Part shown: piece by piece, positions 36,569 to 47,344 of the stretch
How positions within the stretch are numbered: position 1 is the stretch's first letter
How the letters are laid out: every line of letters begins with the position of its first letter
Source: Haemaphysalis longicornis
Taxonomy: Eukaryota; Arthropoda; Arachnida; Ixodida; Ixodidae
Direction of reading: 5' to 3'
Assembly: GCA_013339765.2 (NCBI GenBank)
Contig: CM023449.1
Span: 117,911,231-117,975,230 of the forward strand
DNA: 64,000 nucleotides
Position numbers and translations under genes: made by a program
Notes under the pieces: generated by a model
The model's database searches: none
What the model saw: only the letters and a program-made list of their open reading frames with translations
What the model was told of the DNA's origin: nothing

Positions 36569-36989
36569 ATCAGTGGGAGTAACGCGCCTGATATCTTTAA
36601 CTCATTCAAACTACGTCGTCAGCGGCGTGCGTTGGCGACTCAGCGGCGTTTATAGCGCTTGATAACTGCGTGGTGTACACGTGATACTACAAACCCGATG
36701 GAAGAGATGGAAGAGAAGGAGGCGAGGCGGTGGGCTGCGGGGGCCGAGCGCAAGCTCCGCAAGCGGGCCGACAACCGTGCATTAGCACTTTCACATTCTC
36801 CCCCTCGGGGAAATGCGGGGGAATTTTGTTGATATCTTCCACTCCCTCTCTAGGTGGGCGAGTCGTCGCTCTTTGCTTAATGTCGCATCCCGGCGTCGCT
36901 TTGCTGACGCGTCTCGACGTCCGGTGTTCTGTGCCTTCGTGCTCTCGTCCTCCGTCAGATACCCTCCGCTATGCAGTGTCCGTGTGGAA

Positions 36990-37300
36990 CTATATGAGTG
37001 CTGGCTTACTGCGTTCGTCGTCGTCCGCGCTGTCTTTGTGCTGCTGCTCGATGGGTGTGCCCTCCTTAGTGGCATCGGCTGTACTTGCAACCCCGTCGCT
37101 GGTCAGCGGCTCCAGCTGTGACCCGTTGGCGGTTTGCTCCTCGCATACTTTTTGCAGTTTCGAGAGGGTTTGGTCACCAGCCCCGTTCACTTGGTTTACG
37201 TCGTTCTCCTCCGCTGCCGCGACCAAAGCTGTCGACGCCGCTGCGTATTCCGGTTTCGGCGATGCATCACCCACGAAAGGGAGAAAAGGAGGAGTGCGAG
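36990..37300 (-). CDS. Coding-like fragment, unknown protein
   Basis: The minus frame is low-complexity acidic and coding-like in composition (blocks such as AAEENDVNQVN, LSKLQKVCEEQTANG and QQHKDSADDDE) and ends in a stop at 36990. I recognise no domain. The palindrome's outer boundary at 37242 falls inside it: the right arm keeps only the part upstream of this point. It could be the tail of a transposon protein or a host gene. Confidence 0.3.
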
Positions 37301-38669
37301 AGGGAAAGGCGAAGGGTTGCGGGGCTGTTCTGCCGGCGCACACACTCCCCGCTCTTGGCCCGGCGGCCGGCCGGCAGTGAATACCCATTTCTTTCCTCCA
37401 TGTGAAGCGGCAAGTGTTTCATTCGCGCGTTGGATTTCGCCTTCTGGGACGGCTGCGCTGTTATTCAACCACACTCCTAGATCTGTATATTTTAACGAAG
37501 TTAAAAGTGCTTCAACTGTGTCTGTGTTGGATTTCGCGTCCGCTTGTGATACCCACCGCTGTGCATTTCGAAGTGCTTCAACCGGGTCGTTTGATTAAGT
37601 TTTACGCTGCAACAGTGTTCTAGGTAATATTACCTAAATACTTTGTAATCCGTGCTGTTTTGCAATCGCAGTGTAGCATTCGCAAATCGTCGCGTGAACG
37701 GTTGCTACGCAAGCGTGCATCCACAGTTCACCCTGTGATCGGCCGCCGCTGTGAAAGTCAACCTTTATTATGAATGAATTCCTGGAGTGTGACAAATAGA
37801 AATTTAGCCTAATGCCCCATAAAGTTGGGCCTAAGTCACGCTGGGAATACGCGATAAGTATAATCACTTGTAGCCCACCTTGAACATGTTGGTACTCAGA
37901 TTTTCTGACGATTGCTTTCAACCTTGTCACGATGGTTGCACTTTGTGCCCTGCTGCTTTTATGCGATCGCACAAACAACCGGGTTGCTTGTTTTGTTTTT
38001 TTCTTTATCGTATCTAGCGCTCCGCCCAGACGAAACGGCAGTTGGCACTAAAGTTTTGCCCAGGCAGAATTAGAACTGTCAAATACTCCTGCTCTGATCT
38101 TCGCCTCTTAGATTTAGACACGCAGGACTACCTTTGCACCGGCTCCTCTTCGCGATCGTGTGTTCACGGGTCTTTTTCTTTTTTGCTTGCAAGCCCCAAT
38201 GGTGCTAGCACCCACATTTATTTGCGAGTTGGACTATGAAGCCTCCACTGATGACTTACGTTTGTCCACACACACTGACCAAAACAAGCTACAAGGGGCT
38301 TTGGTATCCAGTATTCTTACGCTGGAGCATGCTTCAAGGCATGTGATCACAAAAGCACTTAAGTTTACAGCAAATACAGGTTCTCAAATTGACTGAAAAA
38401 CTGAAACATAACATTAAGCCTTATAAATATTTACCTAGTATGTGTGCTAGTTCTGCATCAATTGCTAAAAAAAAAAAAAACCCGCAACACATGCTAATGA
38501 ACTGATCATGAAAAAGTGACGTAGTGAATAGTAAATCTGTCTGCTGAAAACAATTTTTTAATAAAACTACAGATTTGAATATAGATTACATGTTGCAATG
38601 TATGGGCATATGAAACAGCAGAAACCAAGTCCCAAAGCTCGAAAATTCTTTATTAAATGCTTTATAACC

Positions 38670-38759
38670 TCAAATATACATACAACATTTTACGTGCCCA
38701 TCACGGTTTAGGCCAGGAACATCTTGGCTCAAAACTTTCCACAATTTCTCAGTCAGCAC
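38670..38759 (-). CDS. Possible terminal exon, unknown gene (left arm)
   Basis: Mirror of 58139-58228. A pyrimidine-rich acceptor ending in ttgcag is followed by 29 codons (VLTEKLWKVLSQDVPGLNRD and so on) and a stop. An AATAAA signal lies on the same strand at 38649-38654. Function unknown; it may belong to a transposon. Confidence 0.35.
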   Translation of the reverse strand: MLTEKLWKVLSQDVPGLNRDGHVKCCMYI

Positions 38760-38939
38760 CTGCAACACCAAAAGAAACAAATAAACGCTTCCTTTTACAA
38801 CCACACCGCAAACGTCAAGTGAATCTAAATTCACAATTGATGGTGTATTTTGTCCCATATATGGCTACATTAATATGTACACAAAAGTTAGTTTAGCCTG
38901 CTTTTGAACTATTCTAACTGCTTATTCTGAATTTTTTTT

Positions 38940-39137
38940 CTACGTGACACCAGAGATCCTTTGCTGATGCAGTCTTGTGTCTAAAACCTGCTTTAGTCCC
39001 TTCACACCAAACGGTATTTTTGACTTTTTTGAGAATTTGTACAAGGCCAAATAATGGCTTACACTAGTAGGATTAAAGTTCTGAGCTAGACTGCTTTGAT
39101 CTCTGATCTCGTTAACAAACTGCACTGCCTTTCCCAA
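38940..39137 (-). CDS. Possible coding fragment, unknown (left arm)
   Basis: Mirror of 57761-57958. The peptide around NPTSVSHYLALYKFSKKSK and FGVKGLKQVLDTRL has protein-like composition and is identical in both arms. Family not recognised. It lies upstream of the possible terminal exon on the same strand. Confidence 0.35.
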   Translation of the reverse strand: MGKAVQFVNEIRDQSSLAQNFNPTSVSHYLALYKFSKKSKIPFGVKGLKQVLDTRLHQQRISGVT

Positions 39138-39356
39138 TAGCTAAGCAGGTGCTTACAGTGTATCTGACAGAACAGCTGTCACGCAATGGCCATACAGGAC
39201 AACTGGGTCGGTTTATCAGTCAGGAATTATATGAGGGGGCACTAGGCTGAGCCCACTCATCGCACCACTGCTGCAAAAACAAAGTGGAAAAAGATTCTAT
39301 TTCGGGGGTTGTAGTTGCCGAGGCCACTCTTGGGCTATGAAGCGTGACACAGTGCT

Positions 39357-39540
39357 AGGTTCGATTCACGTTAATCCTGACATTTGGGTATCTTAACTCG
39401 CACTGAAATCTCCACACACGGGCGTTTTCGATTTTTTCTTTTTGCCTTCACTAAAAAAAAAGGAAAAGAAAAAAGTCCTTGGGCTCAGCTGCACAATGCT
39501 TTAGGAACTGCGGCTGCTGCTCAGGCACAAGTTGGAGCCA
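39357..39540 (-). mobile_element. Decayed Ruka-type SINE (left arm)
   Basis: The body core cgaaatctc..acacgggcgttttcg and the gattaat..gacca stretch of the Ruka body are recognisable with many changes. The head is barely readable. Confidence 0.6.
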
Positions 39541-40189
39541 TTACTTGACTAGGCACAAATCCTCAAGAGTTGAAAACTGATTTCAGCGCAAAGCGGCAAA
39601 ACAGCACTTTATTAAAAACAAGAGAAGTGGGAAAGACCTTATAACAACACGCGCTAAAGAACGACCTCTTTGAATAAACACAGTGTCACTTTGTAAATCG
39701 TCAATGCCTGGATAGCATATCCTTCATGCACAAGTATACTTAGTTGCTCCTTTAGACCGACAACGATGGCCAGAAGAAGTCAGGCTGCTGCCTTGCACGC
39801 CTTGTACTTGCTGCTTCGCCTTAATATTACCATAAGTTAGGAGCCAAGTATCTGAAATACCCATCTGTTTGATGCTTTGAACGTGCCATGTAGGTGTTGT
39901 CGTGCAGTAATCCTCATTGGACGACGAGAACGAATGCAAATTAAATGACTCGCGAGCGAAAAATGACGTTACCAAAGTTGATCAGTTCGCTACTCTGGCA
40001 CCGCTTTACCATTGAGCCAATGCTGTGGACTTGTTTGTAAACAACCTGTAATTTCTCCGCGCCACGTAACATCATTGATAGTGGTTGCGGACTGAAGTAG
40101 CGTAGAAAACCGGGCTAGTTGGTGCAGATTCATCTTCGCAGCGCACAAATAACGGGACAAAAAGGAGGATAACACTGGACAACCACTGA

Positions 40190-41575
40190 ACCAAAACTGA
40201 ATTTTTATTGAAGAGACAAATATAAAGCCATCGAAGGTATAAAACAAAGATAAAAACATGACACATGAACCCACTATAAGCAACTGTACAGACAAACGCT
40301 CTCAAGTACTGCTCTCTTCAAGATACGCCAATTCTGCATCTAAAAGTGCTAAAGACGAGCGCTAACACACGAGTCAGACATTTTTCGAATTTTATGTGCT
40401 TCCACTATACTTCCCTCACCTTTTGTTCATCGTGCGAGAACAGTACCGTTGTATCATGAAGGAAAAGCGTACAACCACAATCTTTGCAATGGGTGGGAAG
40501 AGGGCCAGAAGGCACTCAGTGAACTGGCCAACATCAAAGCGACCACAATTGAAAGGAATGCAATAAACCACATTTAATCTACAAGGAACAACCTGTTTCT
40601 CATGTTTCACACCACAGCTGTTTGCTCGGCCCTTATTACTAATATTCTTTTCGATGGCGGGACAGCTGCAGTTTAACTTAATTTTGGCTGAAAACACCAC
40701 ATTGATGTTATATCTGCTCCCCACTTCTTTCAAGCGGTGAGATACATCGTGCAGGTACGAGATTACAACTATCTTTTCCTTCACAACATCACAAGCAGGA
40801 GACAAGTTTTCTTCACCAAATCCAACAACTGAAGACAGGCCGACCCAATGACTCCGTCACCGTAGCCAGCATTTTTGGGTCCAACTAACTGTTCACCAAA
40901 GCTAGACTCAATTAGGTGAAAACAAGACTGAAAACAAAACAAGATGGCTGACCTGAGGCAGTTGACAACAATCCCATATTTTGCAATCCTAGAACGTGCT
41001 GATGAAGAGTTCAGTAAAGGCTTCTTCGATCGCGGGCTATAGAGCCAACATACATGATTCTGCTCGAATTTTAACAACAGGTCCAAAAACTGGATTGTTC
41101 TTTCGTTTAGCGCCTTGGACATAAAGGTCAGCCTAAATGCGTGACGTTTGAATGCTTTTAAAATGTCTACCATTTTTCTTGTAGGGTCATAGTTTCCACA
41201 AAGTACTAGGTAATCGTCAACATACATGAAAATTTTAATTGCCAAACCCTCCAAGTCACGTTCCAATACACGGTCAACATGAGCCAAGAAAATGTCACTA
41301 ACAAGGTGAGGAACTTTAGAACGTCTACAGATTCCAGATCTCTGCACAAAGACACTGTCACACCATCCTACAATAGTTGATGCTAAGTAGAAACGCAGAA
41401 GCTCCAAAAAGGATTCCACGGAAATCCCGCAACTTTGCATAAACTTAACCTCGCCGTTGTAGACGGTGATACACTCTTTCACAGAGACCAAAACTTGTTC
41501 ATGCGGAAGGGAGTAGAAAAGGTTTCCAGCGTCAATGCTGAAAGCAGAGCACCAGCCTGGATTACTGCGCGCACA
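40190..41575 (-). mobile_element. PLE-A fragment (left arm): RT motifs A-C, decayed GIY-YIG, 3' UTR
   Basis: Minus-strand frame from about 41570: AFSIDAGNLFYSLPH (motif A with Asp), FLELLRFYLAST, QRSGICRRSKVPHLVSDIFL (motif B region), KIFMYVDDYLVLC (motif C, both Asp intact), IQFLDLLLKFEQNHVCWLYS. A frameshift near 40800 precedes YLHDVSHRLKEVG, VVFSAKIKL and VVYCIPFNCGRFDVGQ, a GIY-YIG motif with a decayed second half. The 3' UTR has a caataaaaattcag stretch. The N-terminal RT half is missing, and the fragment abuts the gypsy element at about 41580. The lineage is that of the 17.6-kb copy. Confidence 0.88.
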
Positions 41576-42284
41576 GTAACCTCATTTGTGTGCTGTGAAG
41601 ATGAAGAGGCTTGCGCAGCGTGCCCTATCCTGGTCCTCTTGCATTGCAACATCTGCTACCTCAAACACGGAGCTGCGCAGTGGACGCCAGGTCGGCACAG
41701 AAATTTTGGCACTCGATGGAGCCCTCTGGCCGACTATGCCACTTATGGTCGTCTCCCATCCCTGCGACCGCAGCACCTTCTGCGGCACTGACGTTGATGA
41801 CTGGATAAGCACCTACGAGAGTGCGAGCGCTCATAACAGATGGGATGCAACCTTGGGGCTGGCCAACGTAATATTTTACCTCAAGGGCCCAGCCAGACTA
41901 TTGTTGGTTTGAGACACACGAAGCAGACCTGACAAGCTGGGAAACCTGCAAATTGACATTACGTGAGCTGTTCGGAAAGCTTGTTGGCCACCAACTAGCC
42001 GCGAAGGAACTTTCTTCCCATGCCAAAACCTCGATGGAGTCATCCGTCGCCTATATTCAGGATGGTGTTGCTCTGTGTCACAAGATAGATGCCGACACGT
42101 CAGAAACTGGCAAAGTAGGCCATGTGCAGAAAGGAATTGCTGATGGCGCTTTCAACCTGCTTGTTTATAAGGACTGCACCAGCACAGACGGCATCATTAC
42201 AGAGTGCAGACCGTTTAAACATCTTGAAAAGGGCCTCGCAGCCTCTGGAAAATGTTTCTTTGGTTATCAACGTAACTAGTTGAT

Positions 42285-42362
42285 GCATTTCTTTTTGTCA
42301 TTCCCCCCCACTGTAATGCCAACAGGCGCTGTGGGTACCAAATAAAGTAAGAAAGAAACAAG
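42285..42362 (+). mobile_element. LINE 3' tail inserted in gypsy gag (left arm)
   Basis: cactgtaatgccaacaggcgctgtgggtacc-type sequence followed by aataaagtaagaaagaaac looks like a LINE 3' UTR and A-rich tail. It separates two parts of the gag coding sequence. Start uncertain by tens of bases. The mirror copy is at about 54540-54618. Confidence 0.5.
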
Positions 42363-43317
42363 CGAAAGCTCACTGTATTGCCCCACAGTTCACTCGACTG
42401 CCTAACACGGGCCCACATCCTATTACGAGTATACCACTCCACTGGAATGTGCCCTTCTTTGTTCGACGACTTAATGAAAATAGTACGCCGTGAGCTGGAG
42501 GCTACGGCTACGGCTGCCCTACTAGCCCCGACCCGTGAATGAACGTCACCTTCCATCTCCCTAATCCATGCGATATACAGCAAGAGCTCGCAAGCCACAC
42601 CATTCCACGCATTTGCTCTGTAGCTCACCCGAAAAACGCTTTCACTGTTCCTCGTGTCTTAACTGGTCCCCACCAATATGCCCCACGCCATTTTCAGACA
42701 CAAAATTCCGAAGAGTGGAGTACTCCTGAAAACAAGCCAATATGCTTCCACTGCTGTCACGGTGGGCATGTGGCCCGCTACAGCTTTCGACATTGCCACG
42801 CTAAGCCTTCGCCTCACCACAAGACTAATCAATGCAGCTCAAGGAGGTAATACTGCATCTGTGACCTGGACGACAGATCTTCTATTAACCAAGGAGTCTA
42901 AGCCCAATTTACTAGACGTTACTGTTGATGGTGTTGCAGCCCAGGCTCTCACTGACACAAATGCTCACATCTCTGTAATCAGCTTAACCCTCCGCTGGCA
43001 TCTCCGCAAAGTTCTGACGCCACCCATGCAAACATTTGTTCGAGTTGCCAATGAGAGCACACCTTCAATTGCCGGAATGCGTACCGCCTGAATATGGATT
43101 GCCGACCATGATAGTGTCGCTCTCTTCACCGTCCTTGAAAAATGCCCCCATGACATTATCCTCGGCGTCGATTTTTTCTCGAACCGCTCTCATTGACTGT
43201 TCTGCGGGACTTCTCTCTTTTGAATTTCCTTCTGCCAAAAATGCTCAAAAGCACCGTTCTCGTTCCACAGATTATGTCCATTTGCTGTCAAATGCTGTAA
43301 CATACATGCCCCTGTGA

Positions 43318-45509
43318 TCAAGCCCACCCGTTTCTCACAGTTATTTCTCACCAGATTGTTCGACAAGCCGAGCGGAAGCTACTACAAGCACGTATCCTTG
43401 AGTGCCGCCAGAAGCTACGAGCTTTGGAGAAGCAAACCTTCTTTGCACGCCGGCAACTTGAGTATCTTATTCCTGAGGACTTCCCAGATGTGCAGCTGCA
43501 CGCAAACTTCACCGCTAGCATGGGAGAAGGCCGTCATAGAACGTCGCAAGAGAGGAAACTGCAAGCACTCCGGCCGGACGTGCCACAATGCACCCAAGAG
43601 GTCATCAACCTATCTCCGTACACACCGAACGAAGAGGAGGCTAAGGTTTTGTCCCGTGGTGTGAATTTTAACACGGAAGCACCCCCGGAGCCAGGAAAGG
43701 TGATTTGTGCGGTCGAACGCGCGGTCGGCCAGCTTCCCTCTGAAGTACGGCAAGAAGCGCGCACCCGTGCTATTGGTGTGCTCTCTGGTTTGCGAAGACA
43801 TTGTGCAAGACTGCATTTATCGGTAGCGGAGAGGCAAGCCATCAGGAGCCTGCGGAATAACAGCAGTATCGCAATCCTTCCTGCTGACAAAGGCAATGCC
43901 ACGGTCTTGCTAGATAGCAGTGACTACCACAAGAAGATGTTGGCCCTTCTCGAAGACCAGCAGACATACGCTCCTCTAGCCCGTGACCCAACTAGCAGGT
44001 TACAGTCCAAGCTTCAAGAACTGCTAACCAGGCTTTTCAAGCTAGTCCCTCCGCACCACAAGGGCCTCTACTACAGGTTACTGTGCACGAACGGTTCAGC
44101 CCCGGCAATCTACGGTCTGCCTAAAATCCACAAGCCTGGCGTTCCTCTTCGGCCTATCGTCGACTTCTCGAGGTCACCGCTCTACCGACTATCAGGCTAC
44201 CTTCACCAAGTGTTGAGCCCTCTAGCCGGTAAGACGCCCACGCACGTCGGAAACTCGTCCTCTTTTGTTTCGAAGCTGAAGGACGTAACTCTAACTGAAG
44301 ACGACGTCATGGTTTCGTTCGACGTCAAGTCTCTTTTCACTAGTGTCCCAGTGGATCTGGCAGTAGCCATGTGCGAAGAAGCACTAAACGCGGACATTAG
44401 TCTTCCCGATCGCACTCCCTTTGACGTCCCCGAGCTCTGTGAGTTGCTTATGTTTTGTCTGAGCAACACCTATTTTTCTTACGGGGGAAGCCTCTATCAG
44501 CAGACCCATGGCACGGCGATGGGTGCGTCCATATCAGTTACTACGGCCAATCTAGTTATGGAGGCTTTAGAGGGGAAGGTAGTGGCAACCTTCACACCGG
44601 CACCGAGGTTTTTTCTGCCGCTATGTCGACGACTGTTTTTGTATTTTAAAAAAGCAAGATGTCCCATGTCTTCTGGACAGCCTCAACGCCCAGAATGTGC
44701 ATATACAGTTCACCGTGGAGTTCGAGCAAGGCAACATGCTTCCCTTTTTTGGATGTTCTTGTTCGCCGCGATGCGGGCGCTCTCTCCTTCTCAGTGTACA
44801 GGAAGCCCACACACACGGGTCGTTACCCCAGTTTTGAATCTTGCCACCCTCTCGGCCACAAGACATCCGTTGTGTCGTCCTTGATAAAGCGCGCCGTACG
44901 CATCTGCTCAGATGACAGTGCACTGAAACGTGAATTAGGAACGATTCGCCGCGAACTAATCGCCAATGGCTATCCTAAGCGACTTATTTGCCGAACCAAG
45001 AATAAGGTACTACAGCCAAGAATGGCCAACAACAGGACATTACGAGCACGCGCAGCCATCCCCTACGTCCCAGGAATAAGCGAAGCATTGTCGCACGTCT
45101 TTTCAAAATACGACATGCGCATTGCCCATGTACCGACCAGCGAGCTCCGCGACGACTGAAAGAGCACCAACGTGATGTAAGAAATCATAATCACATGACG
45201 AATGCCATTGCGGAGCACGCGCACAAACATTCCCACAAGATTGACTGGGAGAACACCGCAATTTTAGCTAAGGAAAAGAACACATCATCTCGGCGTCTGC
45301 TAGAGTCACTTTTTATCCAATCAACGCCAGCCGCAATGAACCGGACGGATGGGACTTTGCCTCCCGTCTACGCATGCTCTCTACGTCATGTGCTGCCTAT
45401 ATAATTGACGACGACGGCTTGTCTTACGTAGTGAACAAGGGACCCGTATGTGGTTCCGAAACGTCAATATATTTTTATTCTTGGTCAGTGTTCGCTTTTC
45501 TTTTGCAAG
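43318..45509 (+). mobile_element. PLE-B inside the gypsy (left arm): nearly complete RT, GIY-YIG core deleted
   Basis: The frame is open from about 43318 to the RT C motif. Order: N-terminal RQAERKLLQARILECRQKLR, PADKGNATVLLDSSDYHKKM, YGLPKIHKPGVPLRPIVDF, VSFDVKSLFTSVP (motif A, Asp present), THGTAMGASISV (motif B). An extra T in a six-T run (44609-44614), shared by both arms, breaks the frame just before the YVDD motif. The next frame gives LPFLDV-type and VYRKPTHTGRYPSF blocks and ISEALSHVFSKYDMRIAHV. The GIY-YIG core is then absent: sequence jumps to RRLKEHQRDVRN, then MTNAIAEHAHKHSHKIDWE. A further frameshift at about 44827 is private to this arm. The 3' end carries the hairpin-gaaacgtc motif (45431-45465). 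Confidence 0.93.
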
Positions 45510-46107
45510 TTATTATATGGTCTTCCCTATTACAGACGCGCTGCTTCTGTGAAACGTCACTCTGCCACACATCATCATTACTGTGGTAGAGAACCAAACC
45601 TGCCTTCCCTTTCAGTTTTTCAACTTCAGTTTCACACCTCAAGTCCTTCCCAAGGGGATTTCGCTTGCAATGCTGTGCCCTTTCTGCCATGAATGCTAGC
45701 ACTCCTGCAGATTTACCTCCTGCAGTGCAGGCGTCCCATCAAGCACCATCAATCAAGGCAGTGGCTGCTTCAGACCTCCCACCGGATCATACCGCCGATC
45801 TCCCTCGTCTTCTGGATTCCTGCAAGGACATCTTCGACTTAGACAACCATCCACCAACCCAAACTTCTGCAGTCACCCATCATATCAACACCAACGATGC
45901 TTCACTAGTGTACAGGTGGCCCTATTGCGTATCACTTGCTGAACGACTCGTCATCCAAAAGGTAAAAAAAAAATGCTCAGTAAGGATACAGTCGAACCAT
46001 CTTCCAGTCTGTGGGTGTCTCCAGTCGTGTTGGTCAGAGAAAAAGATGGGACGTAGTGCTTCTAGATGGATTATGCAAACTTAACTATTATGAAGGAAGG
46101 CCTTATA

Positions 46108-47342
46108 CAGTGGGATCTCATTGATACAATTCTGCATAATACGTTTTTCTTTTCATTCCAAGCCAAAATCCCTTAGAAATAATGCATTTTCGTGCATTTG
46201 ATACGATCACATTTTTGCTAAAAATTGGATGGCACGACCACGAAAGTGAACCTTGACCATTTTTAGAAACCTTACATTTATTCTTCGGTATACTAGCTCA
46301 AACCCCATGTCAACAACCCATGACCTGCATGGCAGCGCCGGTTCTGCGACAAAAACACTGCTGCCGGGCGTGGGCGCTCTGTTCAATGAGGATGATATGT
46401 GAGGCGAGGCACTGTGCCATCTAGTGAAACATATCATAATCACAGAGTTTCTCAGTTTGATCATAATCGAGGAAGAAGGTTCCAATGCTCTTGGCAGGCG
46501 GCGACTTCCCTCCCCAACTTCTCGCCATGCTCTGTGCTTCCCGCTCCGTTCTTTGTTCTCTTTCTGCGCTGTTCCTGTGTTCGGTGGTGTTGCTTATGAG
46601 GCTATTTTTGTTCTTGTTCTATTTGACTAGTCTTGTTCTCCTTAGGCTGCCTTGTTGCTGTGCGGGGTGTGCTGCCAGGCTTGTGGCAATGTCGAGGAAA
46701 CGGAAGGCACTCAGTATAAAAAGAAAAAGTGGAAATTGTACAGAAATTGGAAGAAAACCCGAAGAGGAAATGCGTGGATTTGGCACACAAGCTCGGTTTG
46801 CCAGTGTCAACGCTCAACACTATTGCCGGTCAGCAAGAGGAACTTCAAAAGAATCTGCAAGTTTCCGGCCCTGATGCGAAACAAGCACAAGGTGCGAAGC
46901 ATGACCAAATGGAAGACATCCTGCTCACATGGTGGGAGGAAGTTAGAGCGGCAGGATGAACGCCGATAGGTCAGTACTACGCGAAAAAGTTGACAACACT
47001 GCGCTCTCCTTGGGCATTGAGGACTCCAAAGCGTCTGGTGGCTGGCTTCACCAATTCAAGGCACAACGTGAAGTGTCATACAGAACAGCATCCGCCCAAG
47101 TGAAAAATACCAGCAGCTTTTTTTTTTATTTTTACATTTCCGGAGAATTTTCTCCCAGACTTCGAAAAGAAAGTGCAGCACAAATTTACCAGCTACTCCA
47201 CTGTTGCTCAATAAAATTGAGTTGCTGACGGAGAATGCAGATTTTTCTCCTTTTTTTAACAAACTCTTTGGATAATACGATTTTCACATAATGCTTTTTA
47301 TTTCCCGGTTCCCCTGAAAAACGTATCAACGAGATTTCACTG
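46108..47342 (+). mobile_element. Tigger/pogo DNA element (left arm), DDE domain deleted
   Basis: The ends are inverted repeats (cagtgggatctcattgata at the left; cagtgaaatctcgttgata read inward from the right) with TA on both sides (46106-46107, 47343-47344). An ATG at 46689 starts MSRKRKALSIKRK; after a one-base shift comes KVEIVQKLEENPKRKCVDLA and GLPVSTLNTIAGQ, the pogo/CENP-B N-terminal helix-turn-helix. The second DNA-binding block follows: MEDILLTWWEEVRAAG, LREKVDNTALSLGI, GGWLHQFKAQREVSYRTAS. The catalytic DDE domain is missing, so it is a non-autonomous derivative. It interrupts the gypsy RT. Confidence 0.92.
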
Positions 47343-47344
47343 TA

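Larger units (their letters stand above)
41586..46107 (+). mobile_element. Ty3/gypsy retrotransposon fragment (left arm): gag, protease, start of RT
   Basis: Gag: SHPCDRSTFCGTDVDDWIS, then after a frameshift WFETHEADLTSWE and YIQDGVALCHKID with GIADGAFNLLV. A LINE tail interrupts it at about 42285-42362, then FTRLPNT resumes. Nucleocapsid: CFHCCHGGHVARYS, in which the last Cys of the CCHC knuckle is Ser. Protease: ALTDTNAHISVIS, where the usual DTGA is DTNA, then CPHDIILGVDF. PLE-B interrupts at about 43318. The gypsy frame resumes after 45509 (FPITDALLL, NVTLPHIIITVVENQT, TPQVLPKGISLAM) and continues into the N-terminal RT: DIFDLDNHPPTQT, SPVVLVREKDGT. Tigger interrupts at 46108. Integrase and LTRs were not seen. 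Confidence 0.88.

Noticed and set aside
36730..37380. 216-codon plus-strand ORF
   Set aside because: Ser/Cys-rich composition is that of an antisense shadow of the acidic minus-strand frame at 36990-37300.
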